Shown here: piece by piece, positions 23,356 through 35,454 of the stretch
How positions within the stretch are numbered: the stretch's first letter is position 1
Layout of the letters: each line of letters starts with the position of its first letter
NCBI GenBank assembly: GCA_022605405.1
Contig: JABYQQ010000016.1
Span: 310,001-374,000 of the forward strand
DNA length: 64,000 nucleotides
Direction: 5' to 3'
Origin: Earliella scabrosa
Taxonomy: Eukaryota > Basidiomycota > Agaricomycetes > Polyporales > Polyporaceae
Notes under the pieces: generated by a model
What the model was told of the DNA's origin: nothing
Databases searched by the model: none
The model's input: the letters and a program-made list of their open reading frames with translations, nothing else
Position numbers and translations under genes: made by a program

Positions 23356-25186
23356 ATGTCGACTATTGGCTGTGAGTTTCCAGCATACTCAGATCGTTGT
23401 TGGAGTTCCCTCAGTGACGATGGATATGGACCAGCCCAATTTTCCAAGACCCCAAACAAGTTGAGTTCTACATCCGGGTGGCGTATACGGACTTGGCAAG
23501 CATATGTACGTACTCATAGTCACCGGAGGATCACGCTAAGTGACATTCCTACGCAGGTCTGTTCTACTACGACTTCATCTTGACTGCAGGGGATGAAGTC
23601 AAGTTCTATAGCCATACGAAGCTCAGTCTTGCTACAGTCCTCTACACAGTAATACGATACGGCTTTCTGCTATTCATCACCGCGAGTCTGGCAGTCAATA
23701 TCCCAGGATCTGCTGCCTTCCAAGCCAACATGACCGACGGAATGTATGTATACCCGAACGAAGCTTGATTTTTCGTTGTAACGCTGACTGTAAATGTCTT
23801 GATAGGTGCACTCGACTGAACTATCTCACCGTGACCGTCTATATTGTGATATGCGTGGCTGTCTCAGGTGAGAACCCGCTACATGAATCGAAAGCACTGT
23901 CCTGCAAGCTCATGGAACTATCTTTCCAGCATTTGTCGCGCTCCGCATCATGGCCCTGTGGTCACGAAACTGGTTCATCGGGACCATCCTGTTCGTGATG
24001 GGTCTCGCTAATCCAACTCTGATAGAGGTCGTGAGTAGTCACATTGGCATCGCACAACTATACCATTGCTGACATGAGATGAATTGAGTCTCTGTTTTAT
24101 GGATATACGGCTTTCGCTAGTCCTTGGCCTGTTGGTGGTTGCGTTTTTCTACCGGATCAAGACGAGAGCACGTTGTACGCATGGGAGTTAGTTACATTGC
24201 TCGTTTACCCCTGTATCGTTGAGCTTACGAGGTTTACCTTTGTTCTAGGGTCAAATATGGTGGGTACTGATATGCATAGCCTTTTCCCAGCCTAATTATG
24301 GTCCTTCGGTAGCTCCGATTGCTTTATCAGCTGTCGGCATCACATACGAGCTTCTCTGCCTAAGTCTTACACTCGTAAAAACCTGGGGAAATTATCGTCT
24401 TGGTCTGGCCACGGGTTTGAAGTCGCCGCTGTCCGTACTGCTTCTTCGCGATGGTGAGCATATATATCGACATCGCATCGAATGCTCACTCCAACAGGGA
24501 ACAAGGCTCGCTATATTTTGTGTACGTAGAACATGCTACCTCTCAATCATTGCAAGACGAAGCCCCCTGATTCTATTGATACTGTAGGGTACTTACCGTC
24601 TTGGCTGCGTTGGATATTGTCGCTGGAGTATGTCAGTTCTGACTGCATCATGCACACCAGAGGGCTTGATATTCTATACCCAACAGGTTCCCGATAGCAA
24701 GGTTCTACTTCCCTGCGATCTAGCTATCATCCGAATGCCACTCAGATGACCTCTGTTGCTCACAGCTTCCGGACGGCTCTGTGGCCACGTTTTATCGGGC
24801 GTGCGTCTCCCTCTCGACGCTTCCTGAACATCCGTCACTCATATATCTACAGCTTGACACCAATTCTCATCACTCACTTTATTCGACGCATACGTCAAGC
24901 TTATAATCAAGTCGTCCCTCCGTCCGATGCAAGCGGGACCCAGACCGCTCAGCCGAGTGGTTCAGCTATATTTCCAGTCGATCGATTTCTGGATTCTCTT
25001 AGTGGCGATCTCGAATCAGAAAATGAGGAGGACTGGGCCCAAGACCCGGAATGCGAGACGTTTCCCAACGTCGGAGTTGTACCTATCCAGGAACAAGGCT
25101 CTGACCAAGCTACGGGCATCACGAGCAACCAACCTAATATAGGTACCGTATCAGGCTCCCATGGTAGTGCCACACATTCCCGCTGA
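23356..25186 (+). CDS. DUF6533-type multi-pass membrane protein (copy 1)
   Basis: Multi-exon gene. Recognisable parts in order: DPKQVEFYIRVAYTDLASI; YYDFILTAGDEVKFY with SLATVLYTVIRYGFLLFITA, the DUF6533 signature (YDxxLTxxDEVxxxxxxxxSLATVL); ALRIMALWSRNWFIG; SLFYGYTAFASPWPVGGC; ITYELLCLSLTLVKTWGNYR; SLYFV and VLTVLAALDIVAG; then a polar acidic cytosolic tail ending HSR-stop at 25186. It is predicted to have six or seven membrane helices. DUF6533 proteins form a large Agaricomycete family of unknown function. The body is intact, but the 5' end is not: joining the first ATG exon (from 23356) to exon 2 in frame needs a site I cannot find, because a TGA starts exon 2 in the coding frame. It may start elsewhere or be a recent pseudogene. 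Confidence 0.65.
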
Positions 25187-27075
25187 CCAAGTTCTGCGAC
25201 AAGCGTAGCACGGTAGACCCTCTCCCATCTTTCCTCCAGATGTGGTATGCGCCATTCGGATCTCTTCGATTCAAATCCAATTATTTACGTACAGTGTTTT
25301 TCCATTGACGGAGAAGAGCATGCTTCCATAATGATGTGATGCATAAGCCTGTGGAAGCCTCAATCGCCACCATTCGTACTGGTGAGTAGTACTACTAGTA
25401 CTACTACGTATAAGAGTCGCCGGTCACATCGGTCGAGGGCACGAACGAACCGGCGTGTACCCCGTGGCCAGGGTAGTGTTGGTCTCTACTCGGTTGTTCA
25501 CCCATGTCCGAGTTCCGTTGTACATCATGCGCCCTCGCTTCGCAGCAGCACACTGGTTCGTCGTGCCCGAACCAGTGCTACGAAACGGCGGGCCGCGGCT
25601 CGAACTCGCGATCTGACCGTCTTTGGCAATACGCGCGCCTATTGCCAAGGTTGCCACGAACGCCGTGTCTCTCCTGCGACTCGGAGTTCTTCTCGCATCC
25701 ACTGCTCTCTCCCGTCACGCATTCATCCATTGACCATTGCGGACACGCAGCTGCTCTCTCGGCTAGCGCATTCTATCATCTGACTCCTCGATAGAACCGC
25801 TGACTGGGACCTGCCACCAAATCGACATCAATATCCCGGGGTACCGCCGCCGTGCGAAGTTCCTGCGTTTGGAGGACGCTCTGCCTACTGTCTATAAGTA
25901 CACTGATATGCAGCTCGTTAGACGTACAGACGATTGCGTACGCACCGGGTCTTATGGATCTGACAGAGACCGTCGCCAACTCAGGATGGACGCCACATTT
26001 ATTACGTATCCGCCAATTTTTCGAGCAAACAGCGAGGTTGCACTGCTCAAGTTGTTACCCAATACATTTAACTTCCAGGCGGCCTTCACGGCCATGCCCC
26101 TCCTAGCCACAGGGCGTGTTACCCTGGATCTTCAGGCGTACGCCATGCTCCTGATGCAGCACCAACTAACCCGATGTTCTTCTCCTTGTTCCGCTGTATA
26201 GGGCACGTACCTTCCCCGAAGTATGTATCTTGGCATTCTTGAGTTGCCTGTCGACCTCGTTGACAGAGAAGACTAGGCAATAGAGACGGCCGGCGATGCT
26301 GAAATGGTGCGTCTTCTCATGAGTGCGTGTAAGGTGTACGTCTCAATGCATTACGATGCATCGCGAGAGTGGCAGCCTGAGGTAAGTGGTTTGTAATAGT
26401 TGAACCCCACTTTGACCCCTAGACGCGTTCGCCTCCCATTGCCAGTACTCACATTTCGGATCTTGTTATATCTGCTAGCAAGTGTTCCGACGACCCATCA
26501 CTACCCAGTAAGTGCCTTGCTGCCCTCACCACCCGCGCGAACGCTAACGTTCTACTCGTGTGTCTCTTAAACTCCCAGATTCGATCCCTCCGTACGTCTC
26601 TCATTACGTCGAGAGAGATATAGGGCATTATGCTAACCCCATATATCTCAATTAGGGTGGCCCGAGTAAAGGATTGCAATCTTCTTCTTATGGCAACAGT
26701 TAGCACGCTCGCGTCGATACATGGCAGCATGGATGTCATGCTTCAATCATTTCTATAGCTTTAGGACTTCACCCGGGGCAGGGTTCTCCACCTCGACGCT
26801 TCGCCGCCCTCTTGCTCCGACCCGGACTGAGTAGTAGCATGGGTGGACTAGGACGTAATGTGAGCCCTTGCTATTCCCCGTTACGACCATCTCACCCACG
26901 TACGTTCGTGTCCAGACCTCATGTGGCGTGCTGTTTTACGCAACATGACTGGGAGTGAATACTGCGCTGCTCCAAGAATGGACGGAATTTCGGTAGTTCT
27001 GCTGCAGTATGTAGGTGACATCTGTCCAGAACGGCGGAGTGCGGCAAACACGTCCATACAGTCAAGCTTGTGAGA
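25187..27075. other. Intergenic, about 1.9 kb
   Basis: Contains a short run of ACT triplets near 25385-25410, and a B-box-like GGCTCGAACTC near 25605 inside a stretch that does not fold as a tRNA. Frames at 25382-26201 lack family features. No gene is supported. Confidence 0.35.
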
Positions 27076-27082
27076 TATAAGG
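27076..27082 (+). promoter_or_regulatory. TATA box of the decarboxylase gene
   Basis: TATAAGG lies 164 bases before the proposed start codon, compatible with a moderately long leader. Confidence 0.35.
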
Positions 27083-27245
27083 TCTGAGCATGAGCAGGCA
27101 GTCCGCAGTGAACTCGGTGCTTCTCCTCGACCTAGCTAAGCTGTACGTCTATTTCTTCCTCATCACGACCTATCACGATGACTCAAAACGCTCCATCTAC
27201 TATAGCTCAACCATCTTGACAAGCTGAGACTGTGAATCCACAACA

Positions 27246-28678
27246 ATGACTTCCTTCGACAATGGCAAGTGAACCTCTAGCCCTTTGAATCGCCGTCATC
27301 TCACCGGTGCGAATGTTATCCCTAGGTACCAACAACCGGCAGTACGACGCCGTTGCGCCGTCTAGTATGTTTGCGATGCAGACTTCTCGGTAAGACGTTA
27401 CGAACAACCACTTCCAATTGCGTACCGTACGCTAACGCTAAGCGCACGCACTCCAGGAAAACCTCGAGCAACATAGTCCAGGAGCTTCGGAACTTCCTGG
27501 ATGACCCCGTCAACGGCCAGTTCAGAGCAGACTTCGAGGAATCCTTCTATAAGGCGCTGAAGAAAGGCATCCGCGACTTCGACGACTACTGCATCAAAAC
27601 ATTCGACGACTACATCGACTGGTACGAGTACCTTCTCGGCTGGGTCCCGAGCGACCGGGAGGACGGTCAGTTCGTGTACCATGTCCTCTGCCTCTTCTAC
27701 TTCGTCATGAACTTCGAACCCCTTGCGTCGTACACGAGCCCGATCGACCCGTCCACGAAGCCGCCGTACACCTGGCTCTCCCAGTGGTGCGTCCGCTACG
27801 CGAAGGAGATCGGAAAGTTCATGGACAGCCCCGACTCCATCACCCCCTACACACTCGCCACCTTCCGCAACTCCGAGCGCTACCACATGGAGGACTACCC
27901 CGTCCCGGACGGCGGCTGGGCCAACTTCAACGACTTCTTCGCGCGCCACATTGACCTCAACAAGCGGCCCATCGCCTCGGCCGAGTCCAACGCCGTCATC
28001 GTGAGCCCCGCCGACTCGACCTTTGACGGCGCGTGGGACGTGGACCAGGATGCGCTGTGCACCTTCAAGGGCATCCCCTGGCCGATCAGCGAGCTCCTCG
28101 ACGATGCTAACAGCGTCGACGCCAACGGCAACGTCGTCCAGTACGGCGCGCGCTTCGCGGAGGGCAAATTCTGCCACGCCTTCCTCGGCCCCAACGACTA
28201 CCACCGTCAGCACGCCCCCGTCTCGGGTACCATCCTCGAGGCGCGCGTCATCGAGGGCCTCTGCTACCTCCAGGTTGACGTCGTCGAGGACCCGAGTGGC
28301 AAGCGCACGGTTGCACCCCGCCGCACGGCAGTTGGCCCGCGCATGCCCCGCGTCGACCCCGCGCCGGTCAGCAACATTAGCGCGCCCGACGAGCCCGGCT
28401 ACCAGTTCATCCAGGCCCGCGCGCTCATCCTGATCGACACGCCGGACATGGGGCTCGTCGCGGTGCTCCCGATTGGGATGGCGCTCGTGTCGTCTGTGGT
28501 GCTTAGTGTGAAGGCGGGGGACACGGTCCAGAAGGGGGACGAGATCTCGTACTTCCAATTTGGCGGTTCGGACATCGTCATGGTCTTTGAGAAGGACGCG
28601 GACGTGACGTTCACCGCTGACGTCACGGTGCACTACAACTTTGGCGAGCAGGTCGCCAAGGCTGGCAAACTTGTCTAG
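27246..28678 (+). CDS. Phosphatidylserine-decarboxylase-like enzyme (possible amino-acid decarboxylase)
   Basis: Three exons: 27246-27264, 27326-27389, 27457-28678; 434 residues, with nearly all of the protein in one exon. The family core is clear: NFNDFFARHI, then a PADSTFDGAW block, FLGPNDYHRQHAPVSG with the His of the catalytic triad, and the C-terminal KGDEISYFQFGGSDIVMVFE. FGGS takes the place of the LGST autocleavage motif: self-cleavage before that Ser would create the pyruvoyl group. There is no membrane anchor or targeting sequence as in true organellar PSD. This shape (about 440 residues, long N-terminal extension, GGS) matches fungal PSD-related enzymes such as the tryptophan decarboxylase PsiD. 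Substrate here is inference; aromatic amino acid is one option. The first intron is GC-AG. An alternative start is the ATG at 27368. Flanked by DUF6533-type genes and relics. Confidence 0.85.
27265..27325 (+). other. GC-AG intron in the decarboxylase gene
   Basis: The donor GCAAGTGAAC matches the GCAAGT consensus of GC-AG introns, and the acceptor is TCCCTAG. Removal joins ATG ACT TCC TTC GAC AAT G to GT ACC AAC, keeping the frame through to the long exon. Confidence 0.5.
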
Positions 28679-28899
28679 GTGCGTTTCGTCTCCCTCTTCT
28701 TCCACTAGTACAGGGATTTGATTGGCTGTGCAGACGAATTTGATCCTCTGCAAGTGAAGGGTAGGAGCGAGCCCAGGCTCGTTCATGCCCATGTGGTTTA
28801 AATGAATGTCCGCGTTTGTCCAAGTCAGCCTGAGTACGAATCGATGTACCGATAACCATGTCCTGTTCGGGTGTACCAGTAGAAATCTCTTGAGTGTAT

Positions 28900-29060
28900 G
28901 CGGACCAATGCATCTGACCATCACGATTGATTGAGAGAGTCTCCGAATACGCCAATCGCGACGCAGCTCTATGCATAAATACAAGAATAGAAGAAAGTCT
29001 AGTCCGTACCTCACCATTTTCTCGCGCCTGCAGTGCAGCTGTCATTAGTATGTCACTAGA
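28900..29060. repeat. Dispersed direct repeat, copy 1
   Basis: Stretches here, such as AAGAAAGTCTAGTCCGTACC and AGAGGTACAATCCAGCAG, recur in the same order with changes at 32180-32440. Copy 1 lies just downstream of the decarboxylase and directly before a DUF6533 relic. Confidence 0.5.
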
Positions 29061-29089
29061 GGTACAATCCAGCAGTACATAATCCCGAG

Positions 29090-29290
29090 CACACGTAGTA
29101 CGTAGAACTTAGTCGTTGCAATATGAAAGCCCGTCGATTCTTATGATGCTCTAGGACATTTACTACTCTTGCTCCGTTGGATATTCTCGCTGCGTTAAAA
29201 AGTAAGGTTTGATTGCATCCTGCGCAATATTGACCTTGCTATTCTAGTTGCTATGAGCAAGGCTGTGACTCCGCCAGCGACATCAAGTAG
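29090..29290 (+). pseudogene. Relic of a DUF6533-type gene (3' part)
   Basis: TFTTLAPLDILAAL at about 29156-29200 matches TVLAALDIVAG of copy 1, and the preceding stretch (GTACGTAGAAC to the acceptor CTCTAG) also matches the intron of copy 1. Only this exon and flanks remain; no reading frame continues. Confidence 0.5.
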
Positions 29291-30024
29291 GATCGCGCAC
29301 GGCCGGGTTCCCTACATCCGTCGAGAAATATTAGGCCTGTGGCATGTACACCTTCCCGAAAACCCTGTCAAAGCTTCCATTCCATTTGTAATGTGGTCCT
29401 TGGAGTGTGCGAGGGCCATGCGTAAGTAACGCAGCTGTGTTGTCGAGACTCATCGCATGAACAATGACTGGATATACTATGGATGTGACAATGTGGGTCG
29501 ACAGCCAATCATTGGTCCGACGCGTCAAGCCATACGGTGCTGTGCGACACAATGTCATGATGTACAGATTTCATCCCACATGATATGATGTTGTGATGTA
29601 TGAACGGACTTGCGTTCAGTGCTTTCCTGGTTAGAGTGCCACCAAGTTTCAGAGACGACTTGTCAGTTCATACCTGTTTTTCAAGTATATAGTCATAGGA
29701 ATCTTCACGGATTACAACCTGAGACTCTCGATAAGTACCTAGGTCAGATGCCACTTCAAGGAATTGGAGGTGTTACCGTATAAGGTTCCCAGTTGACACA
29801 ATCTTAACTCTCAGAACGAACTTGAATGCCGCCCAAGGCTGTTCAGGTATTGGCAATGCGACCTTCTATATGATGCAAGCATGCCTTAGGTTCCCCATCA
29901 CCGACCGAACATGAAAAGCTTTGAGGCCGCCCAGTCCCAGTAGATAAGTAGAGCTTCCCAACCGTATGCAGACCCCGGCCACGGTCGTGCCGACTCAACC
30001 TTAGCGCCACTACCAAGCTTGATC
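29291..30024. other. Intergenic
   Basis: AT-richer than its surroundings, stop-rich, no gene supported. Should hold the promoter of the next DUF6533-type gene. Confidence 0.35.
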
Positions 30025-31791
30025 ATGTCTCGTCCCACAGAAGAAGACTGGCTGTGAGTTCAGCAATATCCTTCATCATCCCAAGTTCAGAGTCTCATGG
30101 AACTTAGTGACTTTCTAAAGGACACAGAACAAGTTGAAGCATTTGTACAGGGTCATTATACGACGTTGGCAAGCATATGTGAGAGTGCCTCACACCGTTT
30201 CACTCAGTTCATCACTGAACGCCAGCTATTCCCAGGCTTGTTCTGTTATGACTACCTCCTTACTTTTAACGATGAGGTCCGACTCATCAAACGTGCAAGA
30301 GTCAGCCTTGCGACATTTCTCTACCTCGTCATACGCTATGGATTTTTGTATCTCATCACTGTCGGCATCGTGCTGGATCTCCCTGTATCTGTCACCTTCC
30401 AACGCACTCTGACAGATGAGAGGTCTGTAGGTCTCGTCACATCGTCAACTTGTACTGACACTTTTTGAGCTATAGCTGTACGGGACTTCTTCGTGCAACG
30501 GTCATCATCAATATATTTGTCTTCATAGGGGTCTCAGGTAAGACTTCAACCTATTCCATGGACTTCTCCGTCAATCGTTTCCACTGCAGCTTTTGTGGCA
30601 CTTCGTATCATGGCCCTGTGGTCACGGAATTGGTGGCTTGGTATATTCTTGTTCCTGTTGGGTCTTACAAACCCAACCCTGCTGGAGGCTGTGAGTATCT
30701 GCTCCAACCAGGTGATGCCATCCACGGAGATTAACATGAGGTGCCTCAGTCATTGCTATACGGCTTCATTGCAAACGCGGCTCCTTACCCTGTGAGTGGT
30801 TGTATGTTGAGCTTACCGGACAACAGCGTGCTAGGCGCACTTGAGTGAGTATTTTGAATCAAATTTTCTTCGGACCAACATCGTTGTTAACTATGGACGG
30901 CGGCGACAGGGTCACATATGGTGAGCGTTTGCCTCCCGTTTGCAGGGTCGTGAATTAACGATTCATTGATATCATAGTACCTATCGCATTTTCAACGCTG
31001 AGCATTGTATATGAGCTTCTCTGCCTAATCCTGACCCTTGTCAAGACCTACGGAACATACAAGTCTGGTCGATCCACCGGCATCAATACCCCTCTTTCGA
31101 CGCTGCTCCTTCGGGATGGTGGGTCTGGGTCTCTGAGCCGACTGGGGTACTCACTGATATACTCTACATTCAGGATCACTATACTTCGTGTGAGTGGAGG
31201 ATGCGCTCTGGGCCCAACACGGAGAAATGACCTCTTCGACCTGAGTGTAGAGTCTTCACTGCGCTTGCAGTCCTCGACATTGCCGCCGGACTGGTAGGTT
31301 CTTTTTGACTCTATCATGCAAATAACTGATTTTGTTGAAGGCTCGCGATAGTCAGGCAAGCTCAGTTCCTTCGGAAGTATCCACACGAGTAACATCCCAT
31401 CCTCTAGCTACCCGATGGCATTATATCAACATTTTCTCGGTCGTAAGTCCATTCGCTTTGGCTCAGCCCATACGAGCCTGCTGATCAAAGTGTCGTCCAT
31501 AGGTTGATACCTATTCTCCTGACCCGTTTCATCGCGCGAATACGTCAAGTGAGAGACCACGGAGACTCTGTACTGGACAGTGCAGCAATCCCGATGACGA
31601 CCATGAATGATGCCCGTCACAACCACAGTCGCTTCCTCTCGTCCGTGAGCGGCGCGCTCAACTGGGACACCCCCGATGAATGGCTCGACGCGGATGCTGA
31701 TGGACAAGCTGTGTCCGGAGTCGAGGACAACGTTGAAGGGGATATGTCAAGTACGCATGCGCCAACGAGCGACCCAGAGAACGCTCTCTGA
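30025..31791 (+). CDS. DUF6533-type multi-pass membrane protein (copy 2)
   Basis: Multi-exon. In order: MSRPTEEDWL (exon from 30025), FLKDTEQVEAFVQGHY, CYDYLLTFNDEVRLIKRAR and SLATFLYLVIRYGFLYLIT (the DUF6533 signature), ALRIMALWSRNWWLGIFLF, SLLYGFIANAAPYPVSGC, VPIAFSTLSIVYELLCL, TLVKTYGTYKSGRSTG, LLLRDGSLYF, VFTALAVLDIAAGL, and a polar acidic tail ending DPENAL-stop. About seven membrane helices are expected. Function unknown. All internal junctions from exon 2 onward use GT-AG pairs in phase. The junction of exon 1 to exon 2 is off by one base with the sites I can see, so translation may begin at the ATG at 30097 instead. Closest relatives in the window are copies 1 and 3. Confidence 0.72.
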
Positions 31792-33206
31792 GACACCAAG
31801 TAAGATTCTCTTGCATATATGAGATGCGAAGTCTAGACTCACCACAATGTGCGAAACCAGTTCACCCAGGACACCAGCTGTTGAACGACAGTACTTGATT
31901 CGGGCGGCCCTTACTAGATTCTATCAACCCAGTCTATAAGTTATCGAGCCGTATGCTATTTATGTTTTTTGTTCGGCTCACACTCTCGCCGAGTTCGTTG
32001 GCACCAAACTGACAAAGAATGTGGACGTGAAGGCCGCTGTTGAGCCTTTTAGGCTTTAGGCATGAGTTACTCCCAGCGAACCGAGAAAACCTCACGTGCG
32101 GTGTCAACACCGCCAAGTGCGAGGTCGACATCGTAAGGACCCTCGCGACGCGCCCACTACGACCCAGCGGGGACCAGGTGTGTGACATGATGCTTGACGA
32201 ATGAGCGAGCCTCGCACGACGCCAGCACGCAGCTCTATTCTCGCACAAGCACAAGAATACAAGAAGGTCTAGCCAGTATCTCACCATACGCATCTCAAGC
32301 ACGGGCCTGTACGTAACCAAGTCGATGTCGCCACACCGACGCGCGAATATATAATCGTACATGAACGAGAACGCGAGGCAATCGTCCAGTCATTAGTAGC
32401 TATCTAGAGGTACAATGCAGCAAGACACAGAACTGAGCACTCGCACTCGAACGCTGTATGTCAAGATGATGGAGGGGGTCGTAACGCATGTCGTGAAGGA
32501 TGGATGTTGGTAGTGGTAGTGGTACATATGAGCGCCGCCGCAGCGGATAAGAAATAACCTGGCAGGAGCGAGAGGCGGGATGCAAGATGAGTAGCGGGAG
32601 CACGGGTAAACAGGATCGATGCAAGAAGTCTGAAGATCGGGAGCCACGGGAAGTGAAAGCAGGACGGCGGTAGATGCGATAGATAGATGGATATACGAGC
32701 GAGATCGTCACATATGAGACAAGAATATTTTGTGGTGTTGATGAGGGTGACGAAGAAGATGGAGCCGTGAATATGTGCACGAGCGACCTTGGTCGCTGAA
32801 TTTTGTTCGTTTGTTGACAGGGTAGGGAGTGGAGGTTGCACGTGGGTGTCGGCGTTCGCGCGCACGGCAGGAAGGGAGATGCACTTGCTGCAAGGAAGAG
32901 TGGGATCACGGCGGACGCCATGCGTGCTACATAGGCGGAGGTCGTGCGTGTGGAGGGTGCATGCGGAGAGAGGGTGAACGTGGATGGAGGGTGAACCGGT
33001 GACGGGTGAATGACGATGTCCGCCATGTCGAACAGTCATGGCCAGGCACGCGCAAAGCGTTCCTCCGTCTGCAGCCTGACCCACGCACACCTGCGGAGAT
33101 GAGAGAAGTCAACTCCAAATGCCCCACACCGAACATACTCAGGAACTCACCACCAAGAATAGGCCCCGTACGACCCACATCGTCCAGACCAAGATGACAG
33201 GCAGAA
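31792..33206. other. Intergenic with second copy of a dispersed repeat
   Basis: 32180-32440 repeats 28900-29060 in the same orientation. Between 32460 and 33200 several overlapping minus-strand frames exist but lack family features or a consistent frame; I read this as 3' flank of the next gene plus spacer. Confidence 0.4.
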
Positions 33207-35368
33207 TCACAAGATATCGACCACGCTCTCGAGCAAAACCTTGGGCTTGAGGAGCAGATTCCTCACAACCTTGCTCCCCTCGCTCCCCGCCTCCGACACC
33301 CCATCCCCGTCCAAACTATTGCTCACGCTCACACTCCCCCCAACGCCATTCATCCCCACCCCGCCCATCGACACCGGCCTCGAAGCACTCAGCGCACTCG
33401 ACACCGGCCGGGACGCACTCGACGTCGGCCTCGACGACGAAGACACGACCATCCCGTCCCCATCCACGCTCTCCTCGACCTCCTCCTCCGGAAGCCTCCG
33501 CTCAAACGCCAGCCCGAGCTCAACCGTGCACAACACCCGACAGCGCTCGTTGCAGTGCCCCGCATACACGTTCTCCATCGCGTTCCAGTCGAACCAGCGG
33601 TCGCCCTCCGGCTCCCTCTTCGTCGACTGGGTCTCCGCGTCGCTCTGCTGCGCGCGCTCGACCTCCTTGACCCACTCCCGCTCCTTGCCCTTGCCCCTAT
33701 TTGCACCGAAGCTTTCGGTCGTTGATGCGGGTACGGAGCTGGCACGCTTGTTGGAGCTCCCGCTCGGGGAGCGGCAGGGTGGTACCCAGACGACCTCGAA
33801 GAGGCCGCTGAGGACGCCCTCCTTCACGACGGTCGAAATCCGCTCTGCACGCGCGCTGATGCGTGAAAGTGCGCTACCGCAGCGCGCACGGAGGGGGTCA
33901 CGGTGCAGGCCACGTGCGTCGGTGCATCCTGAGAGGGCGAGGATAGCAATGACGCCACGTAGGTTCGCTTCGGTGAGGGAGAGGAGGGGAGGAGGAAGGG
34001 ATGATGTGGAGACGATGGAGGCGGGTGCGGAGTTAAAGGGTGAAGGGGTGATGGTGTCGGGGGAGGAAGGCTCGGAGGACTGCCGTGGCCGTGCAAGGAG
34101 CGACCGTGCGTGCTTGTAGGTGAGTGCGCGCCATCTTGATGTCGTGGGTTGTGGCTCTGTAGTCAGGAGGTGAGTATATGCGCGCATTCGTCCAGAGAGA
34201 ACGCACCTTCTCGCTGCATCCGCTCGAAGAGTAACCTCAGCGCCTCGTCAACGTCCTTGGGGAGACCATAGCAGAAGGCCTCCATGACGCGGGAGACACA
34301 GTACACCTCCCAAGCCTGAAGCGCGAACTGAACAAGCGTGGGATCACTCGCATGCTCCCTGCTTTCAAGCAGCTTGAGCATCTCCTTGCCTAGCGCAGGC
34401 CCGACGATCTCCCGATCGCGCTCCCTCGCCGCGCTCGGCGACCGCGTGTCCGTACGCAGCGAGGGCGCGAACTCCTCCGCGATCGACGCAGACAGTTGGA
34501 TAATCTCCGAGTTCAGGTCCGCGACAGCCTGGAGGAGCTGCGCCCCAGACCAGTCGTCCGTCTTGGAGAGGAAGGACTTCAGCGACGCGAGCTCCTCCGC
34601 CTGGGAGAGGATTATCTGCCGTGCGTCGCCGTACGTGGCGCGCAGGGATGTGTAGAGCACGCGCAGTCGTCGGGGGTCTGCGAGTGCAGCCTCGGCGGAG
34701 TGCTGCGCTATGTACGATTGCATTGGGGCTTGCGATGTTGACGCGTCGTCCGAGGGCGCGCGAGAATGTGTGCGGGAGAGTGGGAGGGCGATTAGCGCGG
34801 GGTCGAGAGGGGACGCGGGATAGGACTGGGGTTGTGGGGTGCGCTCAGAAGGGGAGACGGGGGAGAAGAGGGCAGTAGACAATGAGGAGAGCTCTTCGCG
34901 CGTCGCACGGAGCTGCTCGGTCAGGCTCTCGTTCTCCCGTTCGAGCTGTTGTATGCGCTGGCGAAGCTGTTCGCGCTCCTGGTCCTGTTCTGACACGCGT
35001 CCTTCCTTCCCCCTCGACCGCTCCCTGTCTCGTCCTCGCTCACGCTCCCTCTCCCGGTCCCGCTCCTTCTCCCGCCTCCGTCCCGAGTCCCGCTCCTTGT
35101 CGTGATCTCTGCCCGACAGGCGCCGTGTCGACTGCGAGCTGTGGTGGTGACTGGACCGCGAACGATGCGCATAATCGGGCGGGTGGTCCGCAAGGTCGTC
35201 GATAATGCGCACGGGGGGAAGGATCCAGTCGACAAAGTCCCAGAATGCGTTCATCCCGCCGTGGCGTTGGGTCTGTCGTTGGCGGGGGTGAAAGTGTGTG
35301 CTGAAGTAGGTGCCGAGTCCGTGGTGGAATAGCCCAGAACTATCAGGCGGTGGTGCGGCGCGCCGCAT
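33207..35368 (-). CDS. Unknown 703-residue protein with RE/RD-rich and coiled-coil regions
   Basis: Two exons, 35368-34207 and 34156-33207, joined in phase (QRE-EPQPTTSRW). Not recognised as a named family. Near the N terminus a conserved-looking block MNAFWDFVDWILPPVRIIDD is followed by a highly charged Arg/Glu/Asp-dipeptide run (RS/RE-like, residues about 80-125) and a heptad-rich stretch RQRIQQLERENESLTEQL predicted to form a coiled coil. The middle is helical (LRVLYTSLRATYGDARQIIL, DLNSEIIQLSASIAEEF, FALQAWEVYCVSRVMEAFCY). The C-terminal third is Ser/Pro-rich with a Cys-rich FDWNAMENVYAGHCNERCRV and ends LLKPKVLLESVVDIL. The length of open frame and consistent GC bias support a real gene. 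Start could instead be the internal Met of MNAFWDF. Confidence 0.7.
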
Positions 35369-35454
35369 GCGACGTCGCGAGTGCTATGAGGAGTAAGGGA
35401 GCGGGACAGAGGAGGGAGGAAGGCGCATAGGCTGAGCGGTGGCGTACGTGTACT

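Noticed and set aside
27398..29017. 539-codon open frame on the minus strand opposite the decarboxylase
   Set aside because: It is a shadow of a long GC-biased exon; the plus strand has an unmistakable PSD-family protein and the minus frame has no recognisable motif.
32400..33090. Overlapping 208- and 209-codon minus-strand frames
   Set aside because: Two mutually exclusive low-complexity frames with no motif; the region fits spacer after the 703-residue gene.
33241..34119. 292-codon plus-strand frame opposite the 703-residue protein
   Set aside because: Pro/Ser-rich shadow; the minus-strand frame is longer, spliced in phase and continues into a coiled coil.
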